A stretch of DNA of 20,485 bases from Baffinella frigidus (GCA_026770585.1 MU648167.1:1-20485), one strand, 5' to 3'; shown: positions 8,445 through 15,947, numbered from the stretch's first letter. Program-made: numbers and translations. The notes: generated by a model not told the origin, from the letters alone.

Positions 8445-8510
8445 TAGTCATCCAAATCACGATTGTATCACGTATCCAGTTCCAACCATCGCTACGACAC
8501 ATTCACCGAA

Positions 8511-9695
8511 ATGAAATACTTCAACTCAGTGAAATACAAAACAACCAATGTATACTACTATAATAACAAGATTCCCACACATATTAGTCTGCTCTCTCTG
8601 TGTCTGGTATCAATCCTTTCAGTGGTAGAATGTCAGCTCTGCACCGTATGTCCAGCAAACAGTTACTGTTCTGGTCCGGACATAACCGCTTGTCCTACCA
8701 ATTCCAACTCGAGTTATGGAAGCGAGTTCATTACAGACTGTAAATGCCAACCCGGGTATGTCGGGGAGAATGGAGGTATATGTATTGAGTGTGCCACCGA
8801 CTCGTTTTGTATTGGTGGGAATTCGACCAAGAGATGTCCCGATAACATGGCGGGTCCCATGGGAAGCAATTCGCAGACCTATTGCACATGTCAACCGGGG
8901 TGGTATGGAAAATTTGGCGAGGAATGCGTGATGTGTACGACCGGGTGGTTCTGTCATGCAGATGTCAAAACCCAATGTCCTACCAACAGTGTTTCAGTTG
9001 CTGGTAGCGATGAACAAAGCGACTGTGTGTGTATCGCTGGATATACTAGAAGCGACGATGGACTGTGTGTCGAATGTACCGCAGGTACATACAAAGACAT
9101 GGCGGGAAGCATGTCATGTATCGTATGTGACCGAGGTACATACTCATATGCGATGGGTGCTACATCTACAAGTTCTTGTTCACAATGCTCATTCGAGACA
9201 ACGTCCGAACCAGGGTCTACAAGGCTAGACCACTGTCAATGCTCCGTTGGATACATAGGCGACTACACAACGGGTTGTGCAATGTCACGGGCATCATCTC
9301 TGTATAAAGTGGTATTTTCTATAACTCTTAACATCTCAATTGAAGATTTCAATCAGAGTGTACAACAAGATCTTATCATCGCTATAGCAGATTTTTTTCA
9401 GATTGAAGTATCTGTTGTTACTATCGAATCTTTCAGCGAAGTTGTCCACAGACGTCGACTTCTCTCCAATAGTATTCTAGTAGAAATCGGCTTGTTGGTC
9501 ACGCGCACCCAACTTACAGGGGTGACCGAACTAATTTCAAATGGGTCTTTAACATCAACACTCTTGTCTCAGGGGTTATCTGCCACCGAGGTGTCGACCG
9601 AGACAGTCTCCAGTATATCTCAACCCACCAGAACCATAACACAAGTCGAGACGTTACTTCTTGGAATGATGAACGTCTGTAATTGCAAAAGGTGA
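8511..9695 (+). CDS. Secreted or surface Cys-rich repeat protein
   Basis: The ATG at 8511 (ACCGAAATGAAA) gives 394 residues; a longer frame exists only from a non-ATG codon. A hydrophobic segment at about 22-40 (ISLLSLCLVSILSVVEC) looks like a signal peptide. Residues 41-255 hold about five Cys-rich modules of the type C-x2-C...C-P-x(n)-D-C-x-C-x-P-G-Y, resembling the GCC2/GCC3 ephrin-receptor-like repeats of many eukaryotic surface proteins. Residues 262-370 form a separate domain (YKVVFSITLNISIEDFN, then VHRRRLL, then LTSTLLSQGLSAT) resembling a domain I associate with protist surface proteins. No C-terminal membrane anchor is seen. The stop codon lies inside AAAAGGTGAGAC, a good splice-donor sequence, so an unseen 3' exon is possible. 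Surface or secreted location is inferred. Confidence 0.78.
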   Translation: MKYFNSVKYKTTNVYYYNNKIPTHISLLSLCLVSILSVVECQLCTVCPANSYCSGPDITACPTNSNSSYGSEFITDCKCQPGYVGENGGICIECATDSFCIGGNSTKRCPDNMAGPMGSNSQTYCTCQPGWYGKFGEECVMCTTGWFCHADVKTQCPTNSVSVAGSDEQSDCVCIAGYTRSDDGLCVECTAGTYKDMAGSMSCIVCDRGTYSYAMGATSTSSCSQCSFETTSEPGSTRLDHCQCSVGYIGDYTTGCAMSRASSLYKVVFSITLNISIEDFNQSVQQDLIIAIADFFQIEVSVVTIESFSEVVHRRRLLSNSILVEIGLLVTRTQLTGVTELISNGSLTSTLLSQGLSATEVSTETVSSISQPTRTITQVETLLLGMMNVCNCKR

Positions 9696-10048
9696 GACTA
9701 TGGATTATGAACCAAAAATCTAACGGGAAGATAGACCAAATGTCCATTTTGCTGCTCATAGAACAGGAAGAATATGAACCAAAGTCCGTTTTACTACATA
9801 CAGAACAGGAGGAATATGAACCAAAGTCCGTTTTACTACATATAGAACAGGATGAATATAAACCAAAAGTCCGTTTTACTACATATAGAAGAGGGGGACT
9901 ATAAACCAAAAATATAACGGTTGGTTTTTGCTGTTTATAGAACAGGGGGACTATAAACCAAAAATATAACGGTTAGTTTTGCTGTTTATAGAACACGGGG
10001 AATATGAACCAAAAATATAACGGTTAGTTTTTGCTGTTTATAGAACAC
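9696..10048. repeat. Degenerate minisatellite, about seven units
   Basis: Units of 42-52 bases start near 9767, 9809, 9851, 9894, 9946 and 9997, after a longer diverged first unit at 9696-9766. Each reads roughly GGRRAMTATRAACCAAA, a variable middle, then TATAGAACAG or TATAGAACAC. Early units carry GTCCGTTTTACTACA; late units carry ATATAACGGTTAGTTTTTGCTG, so two subfamilies lie side by side. The short open frame through the early units is a by-product. The array separates the surface protein gene from the small ankyrin gene and may lie in an intron or 3' UTR. Confidence 0.85.
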
Positions 10049-10132
10049 GGGGACTATTGACTACTATATTTGTGCAACACATACACGCTCATCGACCCAC
10101 GGGAACGACGTGAGATTGAGCACACGCTGCTG

Positions 10133-10474
10133 ATGTCACTCGAAACCCTGAAGTCACGCCACCCTCTTGCCGAAGCATGCATATTAGGCTGGACGGGAGA
10201 AGTTGCAGAGTTGATCGCCAAGGGTGCCTCTGTAGACGAGATGACTGGGCCGTACAACTCTTCTAGTGGGCCGTACAACACTACGCCTCTGATACTCGCA
10301 TGTGAGAACGGCCATATCGAAGTGGTAGAGTTGCTGCTGCACGCAAAGGCTGACATTTCCAAGAGGGACACTCGTGGGTATGCAGCGATCCACGTCACGG
10401 TAAAAAAACACAACTATGCCATGCTATCGATGCTATTGGCCAATGGCGCCGACGCAAACCTCCGCACTCTCTAA
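10133..10474 (+). CDS. Small ankyrin-repeat protein, 113 residues
   Basis: The first ATG is at 10133; an upstream in-frame GTG would add 21 residues. About three ankyrin repeats are visible: HPLAEACILGWTGEVAELIAKGAS, then a longer copy with TTPLILACENGHIEVVELLLHAKAD after an insertion containing two SGPYN/TGPYN segments, then GYAAIHVTVKKHNYAM with LLANGAD. The motifs (TPL-x-A-x2-NGH, V-x2-LL-x2-GAD) are standard for the family, which binds other proteins. Proteins this short with only ankyrin repeats are common in giant viruses and often target host factors; the target here is unknown. A duplicated (S/T)GPYN(S/T) at residues 38-52 has expanded a loop of the second repeat. The gene begins 85 bases after the minisatellite. 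Confidence 0.75.
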   Translation: MSLETLKSRHPLAEACILGWTGEVAELIAKGASVDEMTGPYNSSSGPYNTTPLILACENGHIEVVELLLHAKADISKRDTRGYAAIHVTVKKHNYAMLSMLLANGADANLRTL

Positions 10475-10881
10475 ACATCATAGGAACTACACTACTCACG
10501 GGCAAGTGTCTTATAACGACACCACCCTCTTCAATGTGTAAGACATACCCACAGACAACAGACAGCGTATCGCTGCCTGTTACTCACGGACAACAGACGG
10601 TGATACGACGCGTAGTACCCATAGGCTCCAGTGGTTGGCTGTGGGGTGTGTGAATACATTATATCAAAAACTCGAGAATCTGTTCGAAATCGGTTCGGAA
10701 ATCACCCGAAAATTAATGACTCAAAGAACATATTAATATTGTTTCTCAAGTCAACTTAGACAATCAATAAGTGACACGTGTCAACACCCAAAGGCGTTTT
10801 GTCAATAAATACTCGTTCGATCTTTTGTGGAGTTTCTCATGAACCAACATATATTTGTGACACGCTGGAGGGTCGAACAAA
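10475..10881. promoter_or_regulatory. Intergenic and upstream region of the serpin gene
   Basis: No gene seen. The last 200 bases are AT-rich (ATATTAATATTG at 10729-10740) and include GACACGTGTCAA at 10773-10784 and CAATAAATA before the serpin ATG. No perfect TATAAA is present. Confidence 0.5.
10775..10784 (+). promoter_or_regulatory. CACGTGTCAA motif upstream of the serpin
   Basis: This ten-base motif lies about 98 bases before the serpin ATG. The same ten bases occur at 12720-12729 and 17852-17861, and CACGTGTCA at 17890-17898, all in intergenic regions. CACGTG is the core of the E-box or G-box bound by bHLH and bZIP factors; use by the virus is inference. Confidence 0.5.
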
Positions 10882-11991
10882 ATGATGAAGACCGCGAGCA
10901 CGAATCCAGTTAGTGTGTTCGGTAGTGCTCTCTTCTCACAGTTGCTCACAAAAAACAAGGGAACTGTTGTGATATCTCCCTTGTCTATCTGGACAGCACT
11001 GGCCATGGCAGAGGTGGCATCGAAGCGCGATTCACGCGCTAGTGAGCAGCTCCGTAAACTGCTTCAGTTCGAACTTGTGGATGGACACGTACATGAATGG
11101 GTCAAACAAATCCAGTCAATGGTGTTGACGGCAGACGACATGGTCACGCTCAAGATGCCCAACGCTGTTTTCGCCACCGGTAGCGTCAATACCGAATTCC
11201 TCGACACGTGTATGTCCACCTTTTCGGCCGAAGTCTTTCCGTTGCAGCAGCGTCACAGTATCAACGAGTTTGTATTCAACAACACAGACGAGATGATTCC
11301 CGAAATTCTCTCAAAAGACCCGGACGGTCCCGCTGTTCTGGTCAACGCTGTCTTTTTCAAAGGAGAATGGACAAAGAAGTTCGATAAGACCTTCACCAAG
11401 GCAGGCGAGTTCACACCGTTCGGCGAACTTCCAGTACACTGTCGCATGATGAGCATGACCGACAAGAAAACAGAGTACAAGCAGACAAAGCATACGGAGA
11501 TTATTAAGTTGGACTATGGTGTCTCGCAACAGTTCTCCGCATTCGTGGCATTGCCCATCGGCAAAGACATGGCTTCGATGGACAAAGCGGTACAGGAACT
11601 TTTCGGGTCTCCAACATCATGGGACAAAGCGACGGATAACATGATACAACAAAACGTGAAGCTGTACATGCCACGCTTTACGGTGCATAAGGGCGTCGAT
11701 AACCTCAAGGAGCACATGCAAGATATGGGCGTCACAGACATTTTCAAGGACGGAGGGCTCCCGTTAATGACAGCTTCTTCAGATGCATATATCGGTGATA
11801 TTGCTCACAAGGCCTGCATCAAGGTGAACGAGGATGGTACCACCGCCGCTGCGGCGACTGCAGTTCAAGCCACGAGGGGGTTCTGTCATATCAACGTGAT
11901 CAAGGCAGATCGCCCGTTTTTATTCGTAGTTCTTCACTCGACGACCAAGACCATCCTCTTCGTCGCGTGTGTCAACTCAATCGGCGAGTGA
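10882..11991 (+). CDS. Serpin (serine protease inhibitor family)
   Basis: A complete serpin of 369 residues, the usual core length of 350-400. Family marks in order: NKGTVVISPLSIWTALAMA (26-44), the shutter-region FNNTDEMIPEIL (about 130), LVNAVFFKGEWTKKFDK (about 151-168), LPIGKDMASMD, and the C-terminal CHINVIKADRPFLFVV (335-350). The reactive-centre hinge EDGTTAAAATAV (317-328) has Thr at P14 and small residues from P12 to P9, as in inhibitory serpins that insert their loop. Arg332-Gly333 is a likely scissile bond, which would suit a trypsin-like target; exact P1 placement is uncertain by one residue. No signal peptide is seen, so the protein probably acts inside the cell. CACGTGTCAA lies upstream. 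Family assignment is very secure; the target is unknown. Confidence 0.96.
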   Translation: MMKTASTNPVSVFGSALFSQLLTKNKGTVVISPLSIWTALAMAEVASKRDSRASEQLRKLLQFELVDGHVHEWVKQIQSMVLTADDMVTLKMPNAVFATGSVNTEFLDTCMSTFSAEVFPLQQRHSINEFVFNNTDEMIPEILSKDPDGPAVLVNAVFFKGEWTKKFDKTFTKAGEFTPFGELPVHCRMMSMTDKKTEYKQTKHTEIIKLDYGVSQQFSAFVALPIGKDMASMDKAVQELFGSPTSWDKATDNMIQQNVKLYMPRFTVHKGVDNLKEHMQDMGVTDIFKDGGLPLMTASSDAYIGDIAHKACIKVNEDGTTAAAATAVQATRGFCHINVIKADRPFLFVVLHSTTKTILFVACVNSIGE

Positions 11992-12275
11992 GTAGCACTA
12001 ATATGCGTGAAAATGAGTAGAGTGTGTGGAGCGAAACACATCACACTGGTGATTTTCGGCGGCGTGTGGATCTCAGTAAAGAACAAAAAAAAAAAAACAT
12101 ACCAAACAAATCACAAAAAATACCCAGAAAGCATCTGAAAAATGTCATTGTCTTAAAACTCGCGAGACATAAAAACTAATAATATCTCATTTTACACACA
12201 TATATACAGTTGATCGGTTTTTCATTTTTTCCTATCTACCACCGCGCCACCATGACACATGGCATTTTGAATTTT
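11992..12275. other. Intergenic region between convergent genes
   Basis: Lies between the ends of the plus-strand serpin and the minus-strand coiled-coil gene. It contains a run of 13 A at about 12086-12098 and an AT-rich stretch (TTTTACACACATATATACAG), but no gene and no obvious AATAAA for either side. Confidence 0.5.
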
Positions 12276-12659
12276 TCATCGGTTTACTTTACACACATTC
12301 GATACCGCGATACGACCCCTCCTGCTTTCCAGGTCAAGTGACTGTAGCAACTCGTGTAACACGGTTCTCTCAGTGTCGAGACGCACTCGTGCGACGTTAA
12401 CTTCCATCTGATCAGACTCTAAAATCATCTGCTGCAACCGCATAGACTCGCGCATGATGTTGCACTCCAGCAGAATTTCATGGTTTTCGTTGGCATGGAA
12501 AGCCACCATCTTCTTCAAATCACTGCATTCGATCAAGTCCGTAGTATGATCCTTCAGCAACTTATCCCGCTGTGACAGAAGCGTCGCCATTGGAGAATAC
12601 TTGATTTCTCTCACATGAAGATTAGCCGACCGGGTTTTCAAGGTTCTTGTGCGTGCCAT
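12276..12659 (-). CDS. Coiled-coil hypothetical protein, 127 residues
   Basis: From the ATG at 12659-12657; an in-frame GTG at 12722 would add 21 residues but lies inside the CACGTGTCAA promoter motif, so the ATG is preferred. The N-terminus is basic (MARTRTLKTRSANLHVREIK). Residues about 25-110 are heptad-like and rich in Leu, Glu, Met and Gln (LSQRDKLLKDHTTDLIE, LLECNIMRESMRLQQMILE, LDTERTVLHELLQSLDL), suggesting a long coiled coil. The tail is basic (LESRRGRIAV). No family is recognised; a dimeric structural or DNA-associated protein is plausible. Confidence 0.65.
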   Translation of the reverse strand: MARTRTLKTRSANLHVREIKYSPMATLLSQRDKLLKDHTTDLIECSDLKKMVAFHANENHEILLECNIMRESMRLQQMILESDQMEVNVARVRLDTERTVLHELLQSLDLESRRGRIAVSNVCKVNR

Positions 12660-12719
12660 GAAATGGAGTTGGTTCAATGAATCAAAAAGACAGAGATTTT
12701 GGACCTTTTCAAGAAGTGC

Positions 12720-12738
12720 CACGTGTCAAAGTTGACTA
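12720..12738. promoter_or_regulatory. CACGTGTCAA plus TTGACTA motif pair
   Basis: CACGTGTCAA at 12720-12729 is followed two bases later by TTGACTA at 12732-12738, about 60 bases upstream of the minus-strand ATG at 12659. The same two motifs stand together at 17852-17868. Confidence 0.5.
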
Positions 12739-12811
12739 ATCTAATGTTTACCCACCACTTTTGATAAAATGTCTTTTTACTCACATTGTAGCCCACAAAA
12801 TCGTACGTCTA

Positions 12812-13063
12812 CTAGCGCTTTTTGCCTTGCATCTTCAAATTTATGCCCTTGGTCAGGTTGTTCATATTGCGAGAAAATTGGTCAGAATGTGTCACAATGT
12901 GCTTCACCATGTCGGGTGCAATTTTATGCAATGGGTTTATGATCTTGTGAAGGGCACTGAACGGGTTGTCTGTTTTTGGCTCGATGCATATTTGCGCCAT
13001 GACAGCATCTGTGATCGCGTCGGCGGTCCTGTCGTCGTTAGCTTCACAAACGTATCGGTTCAT
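12812..13063 (-). CDS. Small hypothetical protein, 83 residues
   Basis: From the ATG at 13063-13061, about 40 bases after a minus-strand TATAAA. The first half is acidic (MNRYVCEANDDRTADAITDAV); the second has an internal near-repeat (ALHKIINPLHKIAP) and ends in a basic tail (KGINLKMQGKKR). No signal peptide or membrane span. The opposite-strand frame at 12761-13108 covers the same bases but starts without a promoter and looks like a shadow. The family is not recognised. Confidence 0.6.
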   Translation of the reverse strand: MNRYVCEANDDRTADAITDAVMAQICIEPKTDNPFSALHKIINPLHKIAPDMVKHIVTHSDQFSRNMNNLTKGINLKMQGKKR

Positions 13064-13101
13064 AGTTGCGTGTTTCGTGTATACACCAATTCATACAGCC
13101 T

Positions 13102-13107
13102 TTTATA
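13102..13107 (-). promoter_or_regulatory. TATA box of the 83-residue protein gene
   Basis: TATAAA (within TTATAAAAGG on the minus strand) ends 39 bases before the ATG at 13063. Confidence 0.55.
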
Positions 13108-13200
13108 ACAACGCAGCGCCAAACAAAGGAGAAAAATTGTAAAACATCTACAGGTGTTGTATGAGAAAGGCCTCCCCCAATGACGTTCTACAACAAGACG

Positions 13201-13206
13201 TATAAA
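13201..13206 (+). promoter_or_regulatory. TATA box of the 71-residue protein gene
   Basis: TATAAA (in GACGTATAAACCGG) begins 32 bases before the ATG at 13233, the same tight spacing as at 3287/3321. With the minus-strand TATA box at 13102 it makes a divergent promoter. Confidence 0.5.
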
Positions 13207-13232
13207 CCGGAAAGCAGCTACTGCCACCAAAG

Positions 13233-13448
13233 ATGAGATATGATAATAAAATGTATATAAACGCGTATGTGACGCAATGGATTCAATATTCACCAAATAT
13301 AATGTATCAAAACCATATGACAACCGGATGCTCTGAAGAGTTTCCTGTGTTGTTCATGCCTCGGGGCTTTGTATCGAAGGAATATTTTACAACTCCATGG
13401 TACATGCCACTCATACACCTCCAGATACAGAACCAACGATCAGAGTAA
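13233..13448 (+). CDS. Small hypothetical protein, 71 residues
   Basis: The frame starts at the ATG at 13233, 32 bases after a TATA box, and ends at 13448. The protein is rich in Tyr, Met, Pro and Gln (MRYDNKMYINAYVTQW, FPVLFMPRGF, PWYMPLIHLQIQ). It has no clear signal peptide, membrane span or known motif. It is divergent from the 83-residue gene. The reverse-strand frame at 13060-13323 overlaps it and is judged a shadow. Support rests on the promoter and start context. Confidence 0.45.
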   Translation: MRYDNKMYINAYVTQWIQYSPNIMYQNHMTTGCSEEFPVLFMPRGFVSKEYFTTPWYMPLIHLQIQNQRSE

Positions 13449-13495
13449 CATTAATGGAAACTATGTGTGTACATTGTAATCACACACACAGAATG

Positions 13496-13502
13496 TTGAC
13501 TA
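13496..13502 (+). promoter_or_regulatory. TTGACTA motif
   Basis: TTGACTA followed by AACTAA lies between the 71-residue gene and the exonuclease gene. The heptamer also occurs at 10057-10063, 12732-12738 and 17862-17868, always between genes. Confidence 0.35.
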
Positions 13503-13661
13503 AACTAAATGCGTAAAATCTAAAAATAGCATGTTTGTTTATGTATCATTTCCGTGTGTCAAAACCCGTTAAAGTTAACCAATCCAAACGCGTTAAAACC
13601 GTTTGCTTTATGTGTCGATGTCACGTGTTACTGGAAGAAAGAACTCGTCTAAAAAGCACAG

Positions 13662-13731
13662 GTATGTAAGTTCTCTGTATACAGAGAAATTCGAAACACC
13701 CACCCCACCCCATTGGTGACACGTTTGGGAG
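13662..13731 (+). other. Candidate intron upstream of the exonuclease
   Basis: CACAG-GTATGTAAGT at 13662 is a near-ideal splice donor. An upstream ATG at 13618 opens a short basic frame (MSRVTGRKNSSKKHR) reaching it, and the acceptor at 13730-13731 (GGGAG) joins in the correct phase to the exonuclease frame just before its first ATG. The 70-base interval contains an in-frame stop for the exonuclease frame. The region before the acceptor is not pyrimidine-rich, so this stays a candidate. Confidence 0.35.
13671..13688. repeat. Perfect 18-base palindrome
   Basis: TTCTCTGTATACAGAGAA equals its own reverse complement. It lies 51 bases before the exonuclease ATG and inside the candidate intron. 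It could be a site for a dimeric DNA-binding protein. Confidence 0.8.
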
Positions 13732-13738
13732 AGGTCCA

Positions 13739-14434
13739 ATGCCACTTTCATGGGATTTAGAGACGCTAGGGCTTGATCCCAAGAAGGAAAAAGTGACCGT
13801 TTGTAGTTTGTATGACCCAGTGGCAAAAATATCGCGCGTGCTCCGCTTTGTCGACTTGAGCTACGAATGCGAAGTCGTCTACGTGGACAATGTGAAAGAA
13901 ATAATTGACGAGTTGGTGCAGTATCTTGATGCCGCGGACTATCTTATCTCATTCAATGGCGTGAATTTTGATTCGAAGTTCTTGCAAGTCCAGTTCAAGA
14001 TACCCCCCGAGACCGTCCAGCGTTGGATCTTGAAGACATTCGACATTCTCGAGATCTGTCGACGCGCTTTTTCAAGAACGTTTAATCTAAACTCGTGTCT
14101 CGCGCTCAACGGTGTGGGCGACGGAAAAACAGGCAGCGGCATGGAAGCCGTCCATCAAGCTCGACGTGGGGACTGGATCGGGCTAGAACGGTATTGCCTT
14201 GACGATTCACGTCTGACTTACGAGCTGTCCATGAAGCCAGTCATCTTCTGCTGTGAAAACTATCAATGGCGCAAGGCTCACAACGATCGTACACACGACC
14301 CCGCCCGCGTTCTCATGATTCATACCTCCGAATTCCCAAAACTTTCGTTCTCGTACGGACCATTGCCGGGGTACAATGCAGATGAAGCAGACGGTTCAGC
14401 GGTCCTTGGAAAACGTGCGCTCTCACCTAGGTAG
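13739..14434 (+). CDS. DEDDy-type 3'-5' exonuclease
   Basis: 231 residues with an RNase H-like exonuclease fold. The three exonuclease motifs are present in order: SWDLETLGLDP with Asp6 and Glu8 (Exo I), FNGVNFDSKF with Asn73 and Asp78 (Exo II) and RYCLDDSRLTYEL with Tyr152 and Asp156 (Exo III, Y-x3-D type). These give the four acidic metal ligands, so the enzyme should be active on DNA or RNA ends. The layout resembles stand-alone RNase H-like exonucleases (YprB-like, RNase_H_2) more than the domain of a family B polymerase, and no polymerase follows. It may act in repair, recombination or nucleic acid processing. Catalysis begins only four residues after the ATG, so an extra N-terminal exon from 13618 is plausible. 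The stop lies in CCTAGGTAGGT, also donor-like. Confidence 0.85.
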   Translation: MPLSWDLETLGLDPKKEKVTVCSLYDPVAKISRVLRFVDLSYECEVVYVDNVKEIIDELVQYLDAADYLISFNGVNFDSKFLQVQFKIPPETVQRWILKTFDILEICRRAFSRTFNLNSCLALNGVGDGKTGSGMEAVHQARRGDWIGLERYCLDDSRLTYELSMKPVIFCCENYQWRKAHNDRTHDPARVLMIHTSEFPKLSFSYGPLPGYNADEADGSAVLGKRALSPR

Positions 14435-14512
14435 GTGTGTGGTGGTGGTGGTGGGTGTGATGTGTTATGTAATTGAAATGAGATCAAACCATATCTTGCA
14501 AGACTCAATGCC

Positions 14513-14597
14513 CAAATACAAGCATATGCATTGGTTTCCGCAATCTTTATTGAAACACACACACACACCCACACACAAACTTAAAAGACACCAACAA
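14513..14597 (-). repeat. Duplicated 3'-end segment, copy 1
   Basis: Matches 16101-16183. The core from CAAATACA through TTTATTGAAACACACACAC differs at about three of 52 positions, and the copies agree again at CTTAAAAGACMCCAACAA. In copy 2 that last block is the end of a coding region (Val-Gly-Val-Phe-stop). Here it lies downstream of the ankyrin gene, so a piece of one gene's 3' end seems to have been copied behind the other. Confidence 0.85.
14546..14578 (-). terminator. GT tract and polyadenylation signal of the large ankyrin gene
   Basis: Read on the minus strand, a GT-rich tract (complement of about 14555-14578) runs straight into TTTCAATAAAG (AATAAA at 14551-14546), about 115 bases after the stop at 14667. 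Confidence 0.6.
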
Positions 14598-14666
14598 CGG
14601 TACCACTGCTGATATACGCGTCACCCCTCTCCGAATGCCGCTTCGTGTGATGGGAGCCACCCCACG

Positions 14667-15947
14667 TCATGTACTCACTTTAAAATCGATGTAGTTCCCG
14701 ATGAGAATTGCCATTTCTGGCTTTGACACTTTGCAGATATCCACAGGCTGGTCACCGACGTTGTTCCGATGGAGTGGGTTAGCGCCCATGGACAGGATGA
14801 ACTCAGCCTGTGCACAGTCCCCGAGTAGTGCGACGGAGTGCAATATCGAATCACCAATGGAGTTGGTTGCATTCACGTCAGCGCCATTGCGGACGAGATA
14901 TTCGAAATTCGGATTGCCTTCACGACTTGCGAGGTGGAGGAGGCTATCTCCGTTGACATCTGCCATGTTCAAGTCCAGATTCGGGGACGATTCGAAAAAG
15001 GTATTGCACGTCAACGTCGAACTTTTAACTGCCAGATTCATGGGTGTGTCCCCGTTTAATGCTTGATTGAAGATGTCCGCCCCTGACGCGATTAGCATGG
15101 CGATAATGTCGGTGTTTCCGACAGCCGTCGCGAAATGTAGCGGGGTGTAACCCTGACCAGTCTTGGGATCAATGAGGACTCCACTGCGAAGAAGTTCCAT
15201 GGTTGTATGGGTCATGCCTTGTTTGCAGCTTACGTGCAGGGGCGTGATGCCGTCTGCAATCGGGAAGTTTCGGTTGACGCCTGCGGCGATCAACTTGGAG
15301 ACGCCCATCGACAATCCGAGGCTTGCAGCGACATGGAGTGGAGTCTTGGTGTCGGGACCCGAAGCGTACATGTTGGCCCGGTGTTGGATCAGCAACGTCA
15401 TGGCGTCAATTTGAGACGAGAGTGTGGCGTGCATGAGCGCAGTGCGACCGAGAGTGTCCCGGGCTTCGACTGTTGCTTTCTTGCATAGAAGGAACTTCAT
15501 CGTCCTGATCTTTCCTGTCGCAGCTGCAGCCATCAACGCTGTGAGACCGAGACTGTCAATCTCATCCACGTGGCCATTGTTTACAAGACGTTGGACATCC
15601 ATGAAGTCACCGCGATACACAGCTGCAATGAGTGAACTTGGGTTCTCGTTCTGTCCCACATCATCAGGAGGTTTCAGAGACACGTCGTTCGGAGATGGCG
15701 GCTTGCGAACAGCCTGCGTGGGTGCCAGCTGCTTCTCAAGTTCAACTGCAAGCTTCCTGAACCGGCCGTGTGTAGTCTGGGACTTGAGCAAGGCAGTTGG
15801 ACATTCCCAGACAGCCCGCGTCTGGTCTCTGAGACACTCGTCTCTCAGCCGTATCCGTTTCTTCTCGGGTGCTTGTGGCAATGATGCCTTTGACATGCAG
15901 ACGGATGGGCATATCCACCGCGACGACCACACCGGTTTCTGTGTCAT
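14667..15947 (-). CDS. Ankyrin-repeat protein, 426 residues
   Basis: From the ATG at 15947-15945. Residues 1-100 are basic and polar without repeats (EKKRIRLRDECLRDQTRAVW could serve as a nuclear signal). From about 104 to 420 there are nine or ten ankyrin repeats, including SLGLTALMAAAATGKIRTM, LGRTALMHATLSSQIDAM, TKTPLHVAASLGLSM, DGITPLHVSCKQGMT, GYTPLHFATAVGNTDI with LIASGAD, NGDSLLHLASREGNP with LVRNGADVN, and SIGDSILHSVALLGD. No F-box or PRANC domain follows, so this is a repeat-only binding protein. Giant-virus ankyrin proteins usually bind host proteins, but no partner can be named. Its 3' flank is shared with that of the neighbouring minus-strand gene. Confidence 0.92.
   Translation of the reverse strand: MTQKPVWSSRWICPSVCMSKASLPQAPEKKRIRLRDECLRDQTRAVWECPTALLKSQTTHGRFRKLAVELEKQLAPTQAVRKPPSPNDVSLKPPDDVGQNENPSSLIAAVYRGDFMDVQRLVNNGHVDEIDSLGLTALMAAAATGKIRTMKFLLCKKATVEARDTLGRTALMHATLSSQIDAMTLLIQHRANMYASGPDTKTPLHVAASLGLSMGVSKLIAAGVNRNFPIADGITPLHVSCKQGMTHTTMELLRSGVLIDPKTGQGYTPLHFATAVGNTDIIAMLIASGADIFNQALNGDTPMNLAVKSSTLTCNTFFESSPNLDLNMADVNGDSLLHLASREGNPNFEYLVRNGADVNATNSIGDSILHSVALLGDCAQAEFILSMGANPLHRNNVGDQPVDICKVSKPEMAILIGNYIDFKVST

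Larger units (their letters stand above)
14435..14666. other. Convergent 3' region of exonuclease and ankyrin genes
   Basis: A GT-rich stretch (14441-14462) follows the exonuclease stop. The rest is the 3' flank of the minus-strand ankyrin gene, with the AATAAA and CA/GT repeat described separately. Confidence 0.5.

Noticed and set aside
9683-9904. Open frame EQEEYEPKS repeats
   Set aside because: Produced by the minisatellite units; the frame breaks down in later units of different length.
9696-10048. CRISPR array
   Set aside because: Repeat units are contiguous and diverged with no unique spacers, and the setting is eukaryotic viral.
12761-13108. 115-residue plus-strand open frame
   Set aside because: It overlaps a minus-strand frame that has a TATA box at a good distance and a more protein-like composition.
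13060-13323. 87-residue minus-strand open frame
   Set aside because: It covers both divergent TATA boxes and the start of the 71-residue gene, and has no promoter of its own.
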